From Diacronema lutheri (lineage: Eukaryota > Haptophyta > Pavlovophyceae > Pavlovales > Pavlovaceae): a stretch of 64,000 bases of DNA. The DNA lies in the NCBI GenBank assembly GCA_019448385.1, contig JAGTXO010000014.1, positions 186,001 through 250,000 of the forward strand, in the 5' to 3' direction. Shown here one piece after another: positions 1 to 9,500 of this stretch. Positions within the stretch are counted from its first letter, which is position 1. Each line of letters starts with the position of its first letter. The notes beneath the pieces were generated by a model. The model did no database searches. It had not been told where the DNA came from and saw only the letters and a program-made list of their open reading frames with translations. The translations under genes and the position numbers were made by a program.

Positions 1-747
1 CACGACGCGCACGCCGGACGAGAGGGCCATCTTGAACGGGCCGCGCTTGAACGGGAGCAGCGCGCCGTTGGGTGTCGTCGTGCCCTCGGGAAACGCAAGG
101 ATCGACTCGCCGCTCTTGAGCAGCTTCACCGCGTCAATGAAGACGCGCGCCTCGGAGCGGCGGTCGCCGCGCGTGACGCACAGGTCGCGCGCGAGCGCGA
201 GCTTCGCGCCGATGACGGGCAGCTTTTTCACCTCCGACTTGGAAATGTACTTGAGCGGGCGACGCAGCAGGCCGGTCACCGGCACGTCCAGGTAGCTGCA
301 ATGGTTGGCCACGTACATGATCGCCTCGGACGCGGGCGGCAGCAGGTGCGCACCGACGACCGTCGCCTGGATGCCGGTGCAGCGCAGCACGGTGCGGCCC
401 CAAAAGTTGCCGATGCGGGAGACGAGGATGCGGCGCGCGTCGACGAGCGATGCGAGCCACATTGGGAGGAGCAGCACCGCGCCGAAGAGGAAGGCGTTCA
501 GCCCAAAGAGCAGCCCGAACGCGTTCAGCTTGCTCGAGCCGATCCGCTCGATGCCGCGCGCCGGCCGCGGGCTCGGCGCCGCCGCGGCCGCGCTGAGCGC
601 CACGCGAGAGACCAACGCGGGCGCAAGCGTTCGCCGCAGCCCGCACGCGCGAGGCACAACTGCCGCGCCGCTCGCGCGAGCGACAACCGCCGCGCCGCTC
701 GCACGAGCGACGATCGCTGCGCCGAGGAGGAGCGCCAACCCGCGCAT
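1..747 (-). CDS. 1-acyl-sn-glycerol-3-phosphate acyltransferase (PlsC/LPAAT family), 3' end cut off
   Basis: The frame opens at an ATG (complement of 745-747) and runs off the left edge of the window, giving 249 residues without a stop. About residue 148 it carries NHCSYLD, matching the NHxxxxD acyl-transfer motif, and about residue 217 it carries FPEGT, the glycerol-3-phosphate-binding motif; these two define the PlsC family that converts lysophosphatidate to phosphatidate. A hydrophobic stretch (FGLLFGLNAFLFGAVLLLP) precedes the catalytic part. The N-terminus begins MRGLALLLGAA, Ala/Arg-rich and almost free of acidic residues, and contains a repeated ASGAAVV block; this would suit a signal plus plastid transit peptide, which is an inference. 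It is divergent from the gene at 843 with 95 nt between start codons. The C-terminus is not visible. Confidence 0.85.
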   Translation of the reverse strand, partial: MRGLALLLGAAIVARASGAAVVARASGAAVVPRACGLRRTLAPALVSRVALSAAAAAPSPRPARGIERIGSSKLNAFGLLFGLNAFLFGAVLLLPMWLASLVDARRILVSRIGNFWGRTVLRCTGIQATVVGAHLLPPASEAIMYVANHCSYLDVPVTGLLRRPLKYISKSEVKKLPVIGAKLALARDLCVTRGDRRSEARVFIDAVKLLKSGESILAFPEGTTTPNGALLPFKRGPFKMALSSGVRVV

Positions 748-842
748 TTGATTCCCCCCCAAACCGGAAGCCCCCTTGGCACTGATTTTATTTGGAATAA
801 TAATTTTTAGTATTTTTATGTTTTTTTTTGATTTTTATACCC
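748..842. promoter_or_regulatory. AT-rich spacer between divergent genes
   Basis: Between the two divergent start codons the sequence changes abruptly to A/T, especially 782-840 with runs of T and AATAATAATTT-like stretches, in an otherwise GC-rich window. This is the only non-coding DNA available as promoter for both flanking genes, so a shared bidirectional promoter is inferred. No canonical TATA box can be assigned with certainty. Confidence 0.45.
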
Positions 843-2303
843 ATGGCCGGTGAGATGTCTACGCCCGGCGTGGTCCACGTGCCGTGTGGCGCGAGGCTGG
901 TCGCGATCCAGGTGGACCCGAGCAAGCTGCTCCGCTCGCGCGAGGGTTACAACAATTTGTGCAGCCACTGCGACGGCACCATCTCCGTCGGCGACGCCAT
1001 CTGGCCGATACCGCCTGAGGGCAAGGGCAAACGCCGGTGGGTGCACCTGCGCTGCGCCGCGGACCTGCTCGGCGAGCCGCTCGTGCCGCCGCCGTGTAAG
1101 CATTATTCGCGCTCGGGCTACTGCTTGTTCCACGACGCGTGTTTCTTCTCCCACCCGCCTGAGGTCCCGCCCGCCGACGGCCTCGCACCCTTCTCCGAGG
1201 CGAAGGCGCGCGAGGACGGCCGGCTGCGGCGCGAGGCGCGCGCCAAGGCGGCGTCGGGCGCCGGCACCGCGCAGCCGAGCGCGCGCACGGGCTGCAAGGC
1301 GCGCAATCGCGTGAAGAACAGGCATCGCGCGAGCACGATCCGCAGATTCCTCGTCGAGACCTACGGCTATGATCGCCTCGCGTCGGGCTCGGGCGTCCTC
1401 GAGATTGCAGGCGGGAAGGGCGAGATCTCGTTCCAGCTCGTCAAGGTGAACGGCGTGGCCGCGACCAACGTGGACCCGCGGCCGGGAAACCTGTCGAGGT
1501 TCCGGCGTGCTTGGGCGCACGGCTTCTACACGCGCAACCGCATGTGCGCGCCGATGGACGCGCGCGCGACGACGGCCGCCGCCGTGCCGGTCGAGAGCGA
1601 GCCGCGGCTGATCCGCGCCTTTTTCGAGATGGACAACCTCACGCGCGCCAGAGGACGGAGAGGCGGCGCGCGCGACGATCCGGACGACGCTCAGCTTGAC
1701 GCGCAGCCACGTGCCGTGCCGCGCTTTGCCCTCAGCCACGACGCGTGGACGGCGCAGCTCGAGCGAGCACAGGCTGTGCGCTGGACCAACAAGGGCCTCG
1801 AGCTGATCGGCACGCGGGTGCCGGCGCACGCGGGCGCGGGCGCGCTCCCGCCCGGGTGCGCCGAGTGCGGCGCGTGCGGCTGTTGCACTGCCGAGCACGG
1901 CGTGGATGGCGCGTGCGAGGCGGATGACGACGACGACGACGGCGACGACGACGGCGACGACGACGGCGCCGTCGACCGGCCTCAGCGCGTACGCACGCTC
2001 GAGGAGGCCGAGGCGATCCTCGACAGCGTGAGCTTTGTCGTCTCAATGCACGGCGACGCGGCGATCGACCACGCGCTCGAGTTTGCGCTGAGCAAGGGCG
2101 TGCCCTTCGCGCTCGTGCCGTGCTGCGTGTACCGCGAGTTGAGCCCGTGGCGAGCAAACGTGCACAGCTACGAGCACCTGCTCGAGCACCTCGAGAGGCG
2201 CGCTCAGAGCGCGGGCGTGGCGGTCGCGCGCGCAACGCTCAATTTTGGCGGCAAGAACCAGGCCATATACTCGCCTCCAGCGCGCGGGGGGGGTGGGTTG
2301 TGA
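843..2303 (+). CDS. CCCH zinc-finger protein with methyltransferase-like domain
   Basis: This is a 486-residue protein starting at CCATGG. Near the N-terminus C40-x2-C43 with H68-x2-C71 resembles a treble-clef zinc site. A CCCH finger follows with C85-x8-C94-x5-C100-x3-H104. After a basic, Ala-rich spacer, residues about 183-213 (GVLEIAGGKGEISFQLV, then NVDPRPGN) look like the nucleotide-binding loop and acidic strand end of a class I SAM methyltransferase. Further on SFVVSMHGDAAIDHAL and VPCCVYRE resemble the later strands of the Methyltransf_32/TRM13-type fold. A poly-Asp/Gly linker (DDDDDGDDDGDDDG) lies between the halves. A role in RNA, perhaps tRNA, methylation is inferred from this combination; the true substrate is unknown and the family match is weak. 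Confidence 0.7.
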   Translation: MAGEMSTPGVVHVPCGARLVAIQVDPSKLLRSREGYNNLCSHCDGTISVGDAIWPIPPEGKGKRRWVHLRCAADLLGEPLVPPPCKHYSRSGYCLFHDACFFSHPPEVPPADGLAPFSEAKAREDGRLRREARAKAASGAGTAQPSARTGCKARNRVKNRHRASTIRRFLVETYGYDRLASGSGVLEIAGGKGEISFQLVKVNGVAATNVDPRPGNLSRFRRAWAHGFYTRNRMCAPMDARATTAAAVPVESEPRLIRAFFEMDNLTRARGRRGGARDDPDDAQLDAQPRAVPRFALSHDAWTAQLERAQAVRWTNKGLELIGTRVPAHAGAGALPPGCAECGACGCCTAEHGVDGACEADDDDDDGDDDGDDDGAVDRPQRVRTLEEAEAILDSVSFVVSMHGDAAIDHALEFALSKGVPFALVPCCVYRELSPWRANVHSYEHLLEHLERRAQSAGVAVARATLNFGGKNQAIYSPPARGGGGL

Positions 2304-2716
2304 CGATGTCGGTTGTGCGTTGCCGCGCGTGCCGCTCGTACGGGTGCACAAGATTCACCGCGCGCCTTGTCGAGATGCGGCACGGGATCTGCCGCGCGCC
2401 CTGTCAAGATGTTGCACGAGATTCGCCGCGCGCCTACCGTGCTGCCTCGTGAGTCACGCCCTTACGTGATACGTCGACCTGGGAGTCCTCGCCATTGGTC
2501 ATTTCCGGCGTGCACAGGGTCGACGCCCTGATTTCGGCCTGATGTTGCGTGCGCCCTTTCGCTCGCTCCCTCCGTCACGCCTCGGCCCCGTGCGCGCCCC
2601 TCCTGCTGACCCGCCTGTAATTATAAGCGTCGTTAGTATTTCGGTATGAGATCTATTTCAACCCCACGGACTTAACTTAACACTTTACTTGAGTGACAAC
2701 TGCCGCTCGCGCCGGC
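2304..2716. other. Intergenic region with short tandem repeat and AT-rich end
   Basis: No convincing gene is seen here. It holds the 34-bp tandem repeat listed separately and, from about 2620 to 2692, a less GC-rich stretch with TTATAAGCG and TTAACTTAAC that could serve as the promoter of the gene at 2717. Confidence 0.5.
2347..2434. repeat. 34-bp tandem repeat, about 2.6 copies
   Basis: Units begin at 2347, 2381 and 2415 and each starts CAC(A/G)(A/G)GAT followed by CGCGCGCC. The first two span 34 bp each with several substitutions, and the third is partial. It lies between genes and no function is evident. Confidence 0.7.
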
Positions 2717-3394
2717 ATGTCGGGCACGCGGGCGCGGAGAGCTCTCGCGGCCAAGCATTTGCCGCTCCTGCGCCGGCAGTCGTCGGACGGCCGTGCGCAG
2801 CTCTTCCCTCCGCACCACGCCGCCAAGATCTGGCGCATCTCGTGGCTTTGCTTAGTGAGCTTTGCTGTTGCGCTCAGATGCTCGCCCGACCTGTGCGCGT
2901 TCCCTGGCGTTGTGCTGCTCACATCCCTGAACTACTGGCGCAAGCCCGGCCCGGGCCTTCGTCGCGTGCTCGACATTGCCGCCGTGCACGCGAGCGCTGT
3001 TGTATGCATGTGGCGCTCCTTTGAGCTCGACGCCTCACACTTCTGGGGCTACTGGTTTGCGACGAGCTTAGCTGTCGGGAGCTACTACGCGGGCTGCTGC
3101 ATGGGCGGCAACCTGGACGCGGCCGTGCGCTTCCACATGGGCCTTCACACTCTCGCCAACGTCGGCAACATCATCCTCTTCGTCGGCTCGCGACCAGGCG
3201 TGAAGCCGTCCGGGCCCGGCGCAGAGCCCGACATGACGCGCGTTGTGTTCCTCGCGTTCGGCGGGCTGCTCGCCGTCGCGTACAACTTTTTGCCCGAGCG
3301 CTCGGCACAGGCCGTGCTCTTCGTGGGGCCGCTTGTCCCGGTGTTCCTCTTCTCGCTGCGCGCGGCCTGCCCCGAGTGTCTGGTCGCTGCTTGA
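2717..3394 (+). CDS. Multi-pass membrane protein of unknown function
   Basis: This is 225 residues from the first ATG; an upstream in-frame GTG at 2693 is an unlikely start. The basic N-terminus (about 40 residues) is followed by five or six hydrophobic segments, for example ISWLCLVSFAVAL, FPGVVLLTSL, FWGYWFATSLAVGSYYAG, LANVGNIILFVG, VVFLAFGGLLAVAYNF and AVLFVGPLVPVFLFSL. A conserved-looking loop contains NLDAAVRFHMGLHTLAN. No family is recognised. It is convergent with the membrane-protein gene at 3546-4193, separated by a long poly-C tract. Confidence 0.65.
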   Translation: MSGTRARRALAAKHLPLLRRQSSDGRAQLFPPHHAAKIWRISWLCLVSFAVALRCSPDLCAFPGVVLLTSLNYWRKPGPGLRRVLDIAAVHASAVVCMWRSFELDASHFWGYWFATSLAVGSYYAGCCMGGNLDAAVRFHMGLHTLANVGNIILFVGSRPGVKPSGPGAEPDMTRVVFLAFGGLLAVAYNFLPERSAQAVLFVGPLVPVFLFSLRAACPECLVAA

Positions 3395-3458
3395 GGTCAG
3401 ATCGAGAGTCGCGAGTCCCTAGTTCACGTATTTATTCACCGACGTGCACAGATGTTCG

Positions 3459-3533
<75 letters not shown>
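3459..3533. repeat. 75-nt uninterrupted poly-C tract
   Basis: Seventy-five consecutive C residues lie between the 3' ends of two convergent genes. Reading frames across it encode only poly-Pro or poly-Gly and are artefacts. It may be a genuine G-quadruplex-prone tract or a length-uncertain assembly of a homopolymer. Confidence 0.95.
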
Positions 3534-3534
<1 letters not shown>

Positions 3535-3545
3535 CTGCCCGCGCA

Positions 3546-4193
3546 TCATCCCAATTGCCGACTGGTGAACGCGGGCTCGCCCGCAGGAGCATCGGAGGCC
3601 GCCGTTGAGCCACTGGGGCCGGCAGCGTCCGTCGCGACGTCCGCGCGGGCGATGCCGTCGCCGCCCGGCATGTCGTACTCCGTCGCGGGCGCAGCGTGAT
3701 CGAGGGGAAGCTCGGCGCTATCGTGCATGACGAGCGGCTCGCTCGCCGAAGCGGCTGGCACGGCTGAGAGGGGCAGCAGCGGCTGCTCCGCCGCGCGCAC
3801 CACGCGCACCGTGAGGAGCGCGAGGACGAAGCAGTGCGCGGCGCACAGCACGAGCATGTTGGCGCAGAGCTTGGCGACGTCCTTGCCGCCCTCGAGCTTG
3901 GTCGCGAGGTCGAGGAGCCAGAGCGCGAAGCCGATCGCCACGATGCGTGCGCTGAAGGCGCGCCAGTCCGGATCGAGTTGGCGGATTCGCACGCGGTACA
4001 CATAGACGACCAGGATGAGCACGTGCAGCACGACGAGGCCGACGGTGAAGAGCGCGGCGGGGATGCTCTGCTTGAACGCGATGAGCGGCACGAGCGCGTA
4101 CGAGAGCACGACGACGAACAGGCTCTTCTTGAGGAAGAGTCGCCAGTCCGTCGTCAGTCTGTAGCCGCAACACGCCCCCGGCCGCTTCGCCAT
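3546..4193 (-). CDS. Four-TM membrane protein of unknown function
   Basis: This is 215 residues from the ATG at 4193. An in-frame extension up to 4352 would overlap the UBR gene on the other strand and has no homology-like content, so it was not used. Hydrophobic segments are visible at SLFVVVLSYALVPLIAF, ALFTVGLVVLHVLILVVYVY, IVAIGFALWLLDLA and ANMLVLCAAHCFVLALLTV. The C-terminal 70 residues are hydrophilic, rich in Ala, Pro and Asp, and presumably cytosolic. The family is not recognised. Its start codon is only 29 nt from that of the UBR gene, the tightest divergent pair in the window. Confidence 0.65.
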   Translation of the reverse strand: MAKRPGACCGYRLTTDWRLFLKKSLFVVVLSYALVPLIAFKQSIPAALFTVGLVVLHVLILVVYVYRVRIRQLDPDWRAFSARIVAIGFALWLLDLATKLEGGKDVAKLCANMLVLCAAHCFVLALLTVRVVRAAEQPLLPLSAVPAASASEPLVMHDSAELPLDHAAPATEYDMPGGDGIARADVATDAAGPSGSTAASDAPAGEPAFTSRQLG

Positions 4194-4222
4194 CACGCCT
4201 CTTCTGAGAGGTTCCTCACAGG

Positions 4223-6488
4223 ATGGAGCTCTCGCTGGCCGCCCTGCCGTCAAGCGCCTACGCCGAGTCCCTCCTGCGCGAGGGCGGGCTGCCGCGGCTG
4301 CGCGCGGCGCTCGCGCACGAGCTCGCGGAGGGTGATGCGCAGCAGCTGCCAAAGTGGCTCGACCTCGTGCTTTGCGCGCGCGCCCTCCCGGACGGCGGCG
4401 AGCCGCGCGCGCTGCTCGAGTCGCTCGGCAACGCGCGGCAGGAGCAGCGGTGCTCCTACGTCTTCAAGAGCGGCGACATTGCGTGGAACTGCCGCACCTG
4501 CCAGGTCGACTCGACGTGCGTGCAGTGCATGGAGTGCTTCCGCAACGCGTCGCACGAGGGGCATGAGATCACCTTCCACCGGACGGCGCGCGGCGGCTGC
4601 TGCGACTGCGGCGACGAGGAGGCGTGGAGCCCAGCGGGCTTCTGCTCGCGGCACAGCGGCGCGCGCGCGTCCGCCGCGTGCCAGCCTTGCGCCGAGCTGC
4701 CTGCGCCGCTGAGCGCCACATGGCCGCTGCTCATCGACGACGTGCTCGCGCTCCTGCGCAAGACGATTGCGCGCGCGGTCGGCTCATTCCACCCCGCCGA
4801 GGTGCCGCCGCAGCCGGCCGCGGCGGACGAGCGCGTCGGCGGCGAGGGTGGCGTGGCGGAGAGCGCGACGCGCGACGATTGGGGCATGCCGTGGGACCCA
4901 CAGCCCGTCGCGAGCGCGAGCGCCGCGGCCGCGGCCGTGGCCGCGGCCGCAGAGTCGGGCGCGCGCGCGGGCGGCTGCGCCGGCGGCGCCGTCAACGTCG
5001 GCGCGAGCGCAGGCGCCGGCGGCAGCGGCAGCGTGATGGTCGTGCTGCACAACACGGACGTGCACACGTTCGAGGAGGTGGCGAGCGCGCTGATGGCGAT
5101 CGGCTGCGCGCGCGAGTGGGCGTACGAGCTGACTCACCTAATTGACCGGACCGGCGAGTCCGTTGTCGCCATCGCGCCCGCCGCCGACGCGCTGCACAAG
5201 TGGACGGTGCTGCACGGCGCGACGCTGCTCGTCTCGCTCACGGACAAGGCGCAGCGCGCACGCGAGGCGCGCGCCGAGGCCGCCGTTCACTGGCTCTGCC
5301 ACATCTGCGAGCTTTCCGACGCCGCGACCACCTCGCTCGGCGAAGCGCTCACGGCCGCGCCCGCCGCGGCGGAGCTGTTCTTTCGGCGCGTGCGCGGGCG
5401 CGCGAGCGGCCGGGCGCGCGAGCGGCCGATGGGCGCGGCCGAGCCGAGCGCCGCCGCCGTGTCGCGCGCAGCTGCCGGCTGCGGTGCGAGCGCGGCCGCC
5501 GCGCCGCCCGCGCCTACATCCACGCCGTCGCACCGCCCGGCGGCCGTCGCCGCGGCGGCCGAGGCAGCGGCCGCCGCGACGGAGGCAGCCGCGGCCGCCG
5601 CCATCGCAGCCGCGACCGCGGCGGTCGCGCCGCAGCCGAGCGTCGACGGCTGGAGTCTGCTGCAGGCGGCGCTGGCGAACGATGCGCTCTTGCCGCGTCC
5701 GCTGCAGCGCGCGTTGCACGCGCTCTTTTTGAAATTGATTGGCGAGCCTCGGCTGAAGCTCGGCTTTGCGCGCGCGTTCTGCGGCGCGTACCGCCACCTC
5801 GCCGGACAGTACGCGCGCGGCGTGGGCACGTCGGAGGACAGCGCGCTCTCGTTCTCCGTGCAGCTGTTCACCGCGCCGTCCGTCGTCGTGGCGCTCTGCC
5901 GCGAGGGGCTCGTGCAGATGCTTCTCGAAGCGCTGCGCGACGCGCTTGACTGCGCGGCGGGCGGGCCGGCGCCGCGCCGCGTCATCGACTGCGGCAGCGC
6001 GTGCGTGCGGCGCAACCGTTACTCGCCGATCCTGCGCGATCTTGAATATGCGCTGTCGATTCGGCACGTCGCCGCGCACGTCGCGCTCGCCGCCGACCGC
6101 GCCGAGCGCGCCGAGCTGTCGGACGCAGCGTGCGACGCGCTCGGCTACGCGTCCGACGCGGCCGAGCCGCTCCTCCGCGCGTTCATGCGCGAACTCGCAC
6201 GCACGCAGGGCGCGGATCCGCACGCTCGCCGCACAGTCGAGCACGTCACCTTTGAGTCGCGTGCGTGGATCTGGGCCTTTCACTTGGGGATGGCGCTCGG
6301 CAACACCTCCTCGATCCTCGTCGGCTACGCGCTCGGCACCGACGCCAACTCGGCCGCCGCGGTGCGCGCCAACGCCTTCGCCACCGAGGTGCGCGGCGGC
6401 GGCGGCGACGGCGGCGGCATGAGCGCCGGTGCGGTCGCCGAGCGCGCGCGCGCGGGCGCCGGCGCCGGCACCGGCGCCGACGCCGTGC

Positions 6489-6524
<36 letters not shown>

Positions 6525-9500
6525 TGGCGGAGGATTGTGCCGCGGTCGCGCGCTCGTTTGCGCGCGCGGCGGGCGTCGAGGTGCGCGCGTGGCTCGCGTC
6601 GCGCGCGGCCGCGCCGACGCGCCGGCTCGTGCGCCGGCTGCCCGGCTCGGCCGCTGCCCTTGCCGCGCGTGGCGCGGACGGCGGCGGCCGCGGCGGCCCG
6701 TCCGCGCGCGCCGCCTCTTCCGACGATGAATCCGATCGCTCGTCGGACGATGGCGGCGGCGGTCCGGCCAGCGATGGCGACGGCGACGATGACGCGCAGG
6801 CCACCCAAGGAACGCCCGGCGCGCTGCGCCCGCCACGCCGGCGCGCTCTGCGCGGGCTCGACCTGTGCTTGTGGCGCGACCCGGTCTCAATCCACTGGGC
6901 GCTGCACCGCCATTTCGCAACGGTCATCGGCGAGTGCGCGCGCGCGGATGGCGGATCGGCGCGCGCGGGGCTGCTTCGTTCGCTGCTCGACGCTGCGCTC
7001 GACTCGACGGCGGGCGGCGGCGGCGTCGGCGGCGGTGGCGGCGCGGCGCGCGCGCTGCTCGCCGGGCTCGTCGAGTACCCGCTGCTCGCGCTCGCGCACT
7101 GCGCGCAGGTGCTCGTGGGCATGTGGCGGCGTAACGGCAACTCAATCCTGTCACAGGCGACCAATTATGCCAAGGTGATGCCGTGGTGCATGCGGCTGCG
7201 CGACCGTGACGTGCTCCTCCTCCAGTATGGGATGGCGCATGGCCGCGCGAGCGACGTGCTTGAACGCGCGGTCCACCGCTTCGGGCTGTGGCCATGGTTG
7301 AGCGTGGCGCCGCTCAGCCTGCCGACGGGCGCGGCGGCGTCGCGCGCGTGGCCCGTGCGCGCAACGTGGGCGCCCGAGCACGCCGCGGCGCTCACGTGCG
7401 AGCTGCTCAGTTTGCTCGTCTCATGCGCGACCGAGATGCCGCCGCCCGCCGGCGCCGACGCCGAGCGCACGTGGCTGCGCCGCGAGCTCGTGCACCGCCT
7501 CGCCGCGCAGCCGGCGACGCGCTCGGAACTTTCCGATTGGTTCCAGCACTTCAAGCTCGCGAGTGTCGGCGGCGCGTGCGGCAGCACCGGGCTGAACGAC
7601 TCGCTCGTCGACGAGGTGGCGCGGCCGACGGCGGGCGCGGGCGCGGCCGGCGGCGCGGGCGCGGGCGCAGCGGCGCTCGCGGCCGCGGGCGCTGGCGCCG
7701 CGACCGCGGTGGGCGCCGGCACGGAGCCTCCGCGGCTCGAGCTGCGCGCCGAGCTGTGGGCGAGCTTCGATCCGCAGTTCTGGCACCTCACGCCGTCCGA
7801 GCTGCGCTCAGCCGTCGAGCGCCAGCCTCGTCCGCCGCCGTGCGACCCTGCGCGCCCGCTCGGCGCGCCCGCTCGACCGATCGCGCCGCCGCCGCCGCGC
7901 TGCCACCCCTTCTTTGCGCCCGCGCGCCGCGCGCTCCTCACGCAGCCGCCGCTCCCCTTCCTGTGCGCCGCCTTGCTCGCGCGCACCCTCGCCGCGGCCG
8001 GCGCGGCCGGCGCGGCCGGCGGCGCTGACGCGACGGCCGGCGGCGAGGGCAGCGGCGGTGGCTGCGGCGACGCGCCGTGGAGCGCGGGCGCGGCGGGCGC
8101 GCACGTGAGCGCGCGCCGGTCGACGCCGCCCGCGCGCCCATCGACGAGCGACGCGGCGGCTGCGTGGTTGGCGGTCGGCTGGCAGACGGAGGGGTTGCTC
8201 GCGCTTGTCGTGCACCTGCTCACGCTCGGTGTGCACGTGGCCGCCGACGACGACGCCGACGGCGAGGAGTACGCCGACGCCGGCGGTGTCGTTGGTGGCG
8301 CGGGCGCGCGTGAGGCTGAACGCACCGCCGCGCGCGAGGCCTTCTTCCGCCTGCTGCTCGAGCCGCACCCGACGCTGCGCGCCGCGCCAGTCGCACGCGG
8401 CGCCGACGCGCCCGCGTCGCCGCCGCACGGCTCCGTCGTCGACGGGCTCGTGCGCGCGCTCGCGGCGGCGCGCGACGCGCTCGCGAGCGGCGCCATGCCA
8501 CCGGCGCCGGCGACGCTCAGTGGGCTCTGCTGGCTGCTGCGCGCGCTGCACGACCGTTCGCCGTCGGTGCGCGCGGCGCTCGACGTGAGCGGCGCGCTCG
8601 GAGCGCGCGGCGGCGCCGGCGGCGCGCCGGCGGACGCGGCGTGCGGTGCAGCGAGCGCGAGCGCGGGCTCTGGGGCCGGCGCGGGCGCGGGCGGGGCGGC
8701 CACCGACGGCGGCGACGAGAGGGCGGCGAGGCGCGAGGCGGCGCGCGCGGCGCGCGAGCGCGCCCTGCGCGACATGGCGGCCGGCCGCACCGCCTTCCTC
8801 GCCGCGAGCGCGCCCGCGCCTGGCGCGCGCGACGCGCAGGGAGGCGCGTGCGCCACCGAGCCTGGCGCGATCGGCCGCGTTGGCGGGCCGGCGCGTGCGT
8901 GCGCGGCCGACGCGGCCGGCAGCAGCAGCGTGCCCGCCTCGCCGGCGCTCGCGTTCACGCCGGCCGGCGCGGGCTCGGCCGATACGCTCGTGATCGACAA
9001 CGATGACGACGACGACGCGGAGGAGGGGGAGGAGGGGGAGGATGCCCTTCCGCTGTGCATCATTTGCCACACGCCGGACGCGCGCACCGCCGCGTCCGGG
9101 CAGGATGGCGATGAGAGCGCGCGCGTCGACGGCGCAGACGGCGGCGCAGACGACGGCGGCGACGGCGAGGCGCTCGACGTCGACGCGCGGCTGCTGCTCA
9201 TGGCGTACGTGCAGCCGTCCGCCGCGCTCGTCTGCGCTGCGGACCAGTGGGGCGGACGCGGCTTTCGCGAGGTCGCGGGCGAGCGGTACAGCGCCGGCGT
9301 GCACGTGCGCGCGTGCGGCCATGCTGTCCATCGCGGCTGCTTTGCGCGCCACTCTGCAAACCTGCGCGCGCGCGACGACGTTGAGCCGCTGATCGATGGG
9401 CGATCCGCCGTCGACATCTCGCGCGGCGAGTTCCTCTGCCCGCTCTGCAGGCGGCCGTGCAACGCCCTACTGCCCGTGCTCCGCGCGCGCGCAGATGCGA

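Noticed and set aside
3376-3699. A plus-strand poly-proline protein
   Set aside because: It exists only because the 75-nt C tract reads as proline in every frame.
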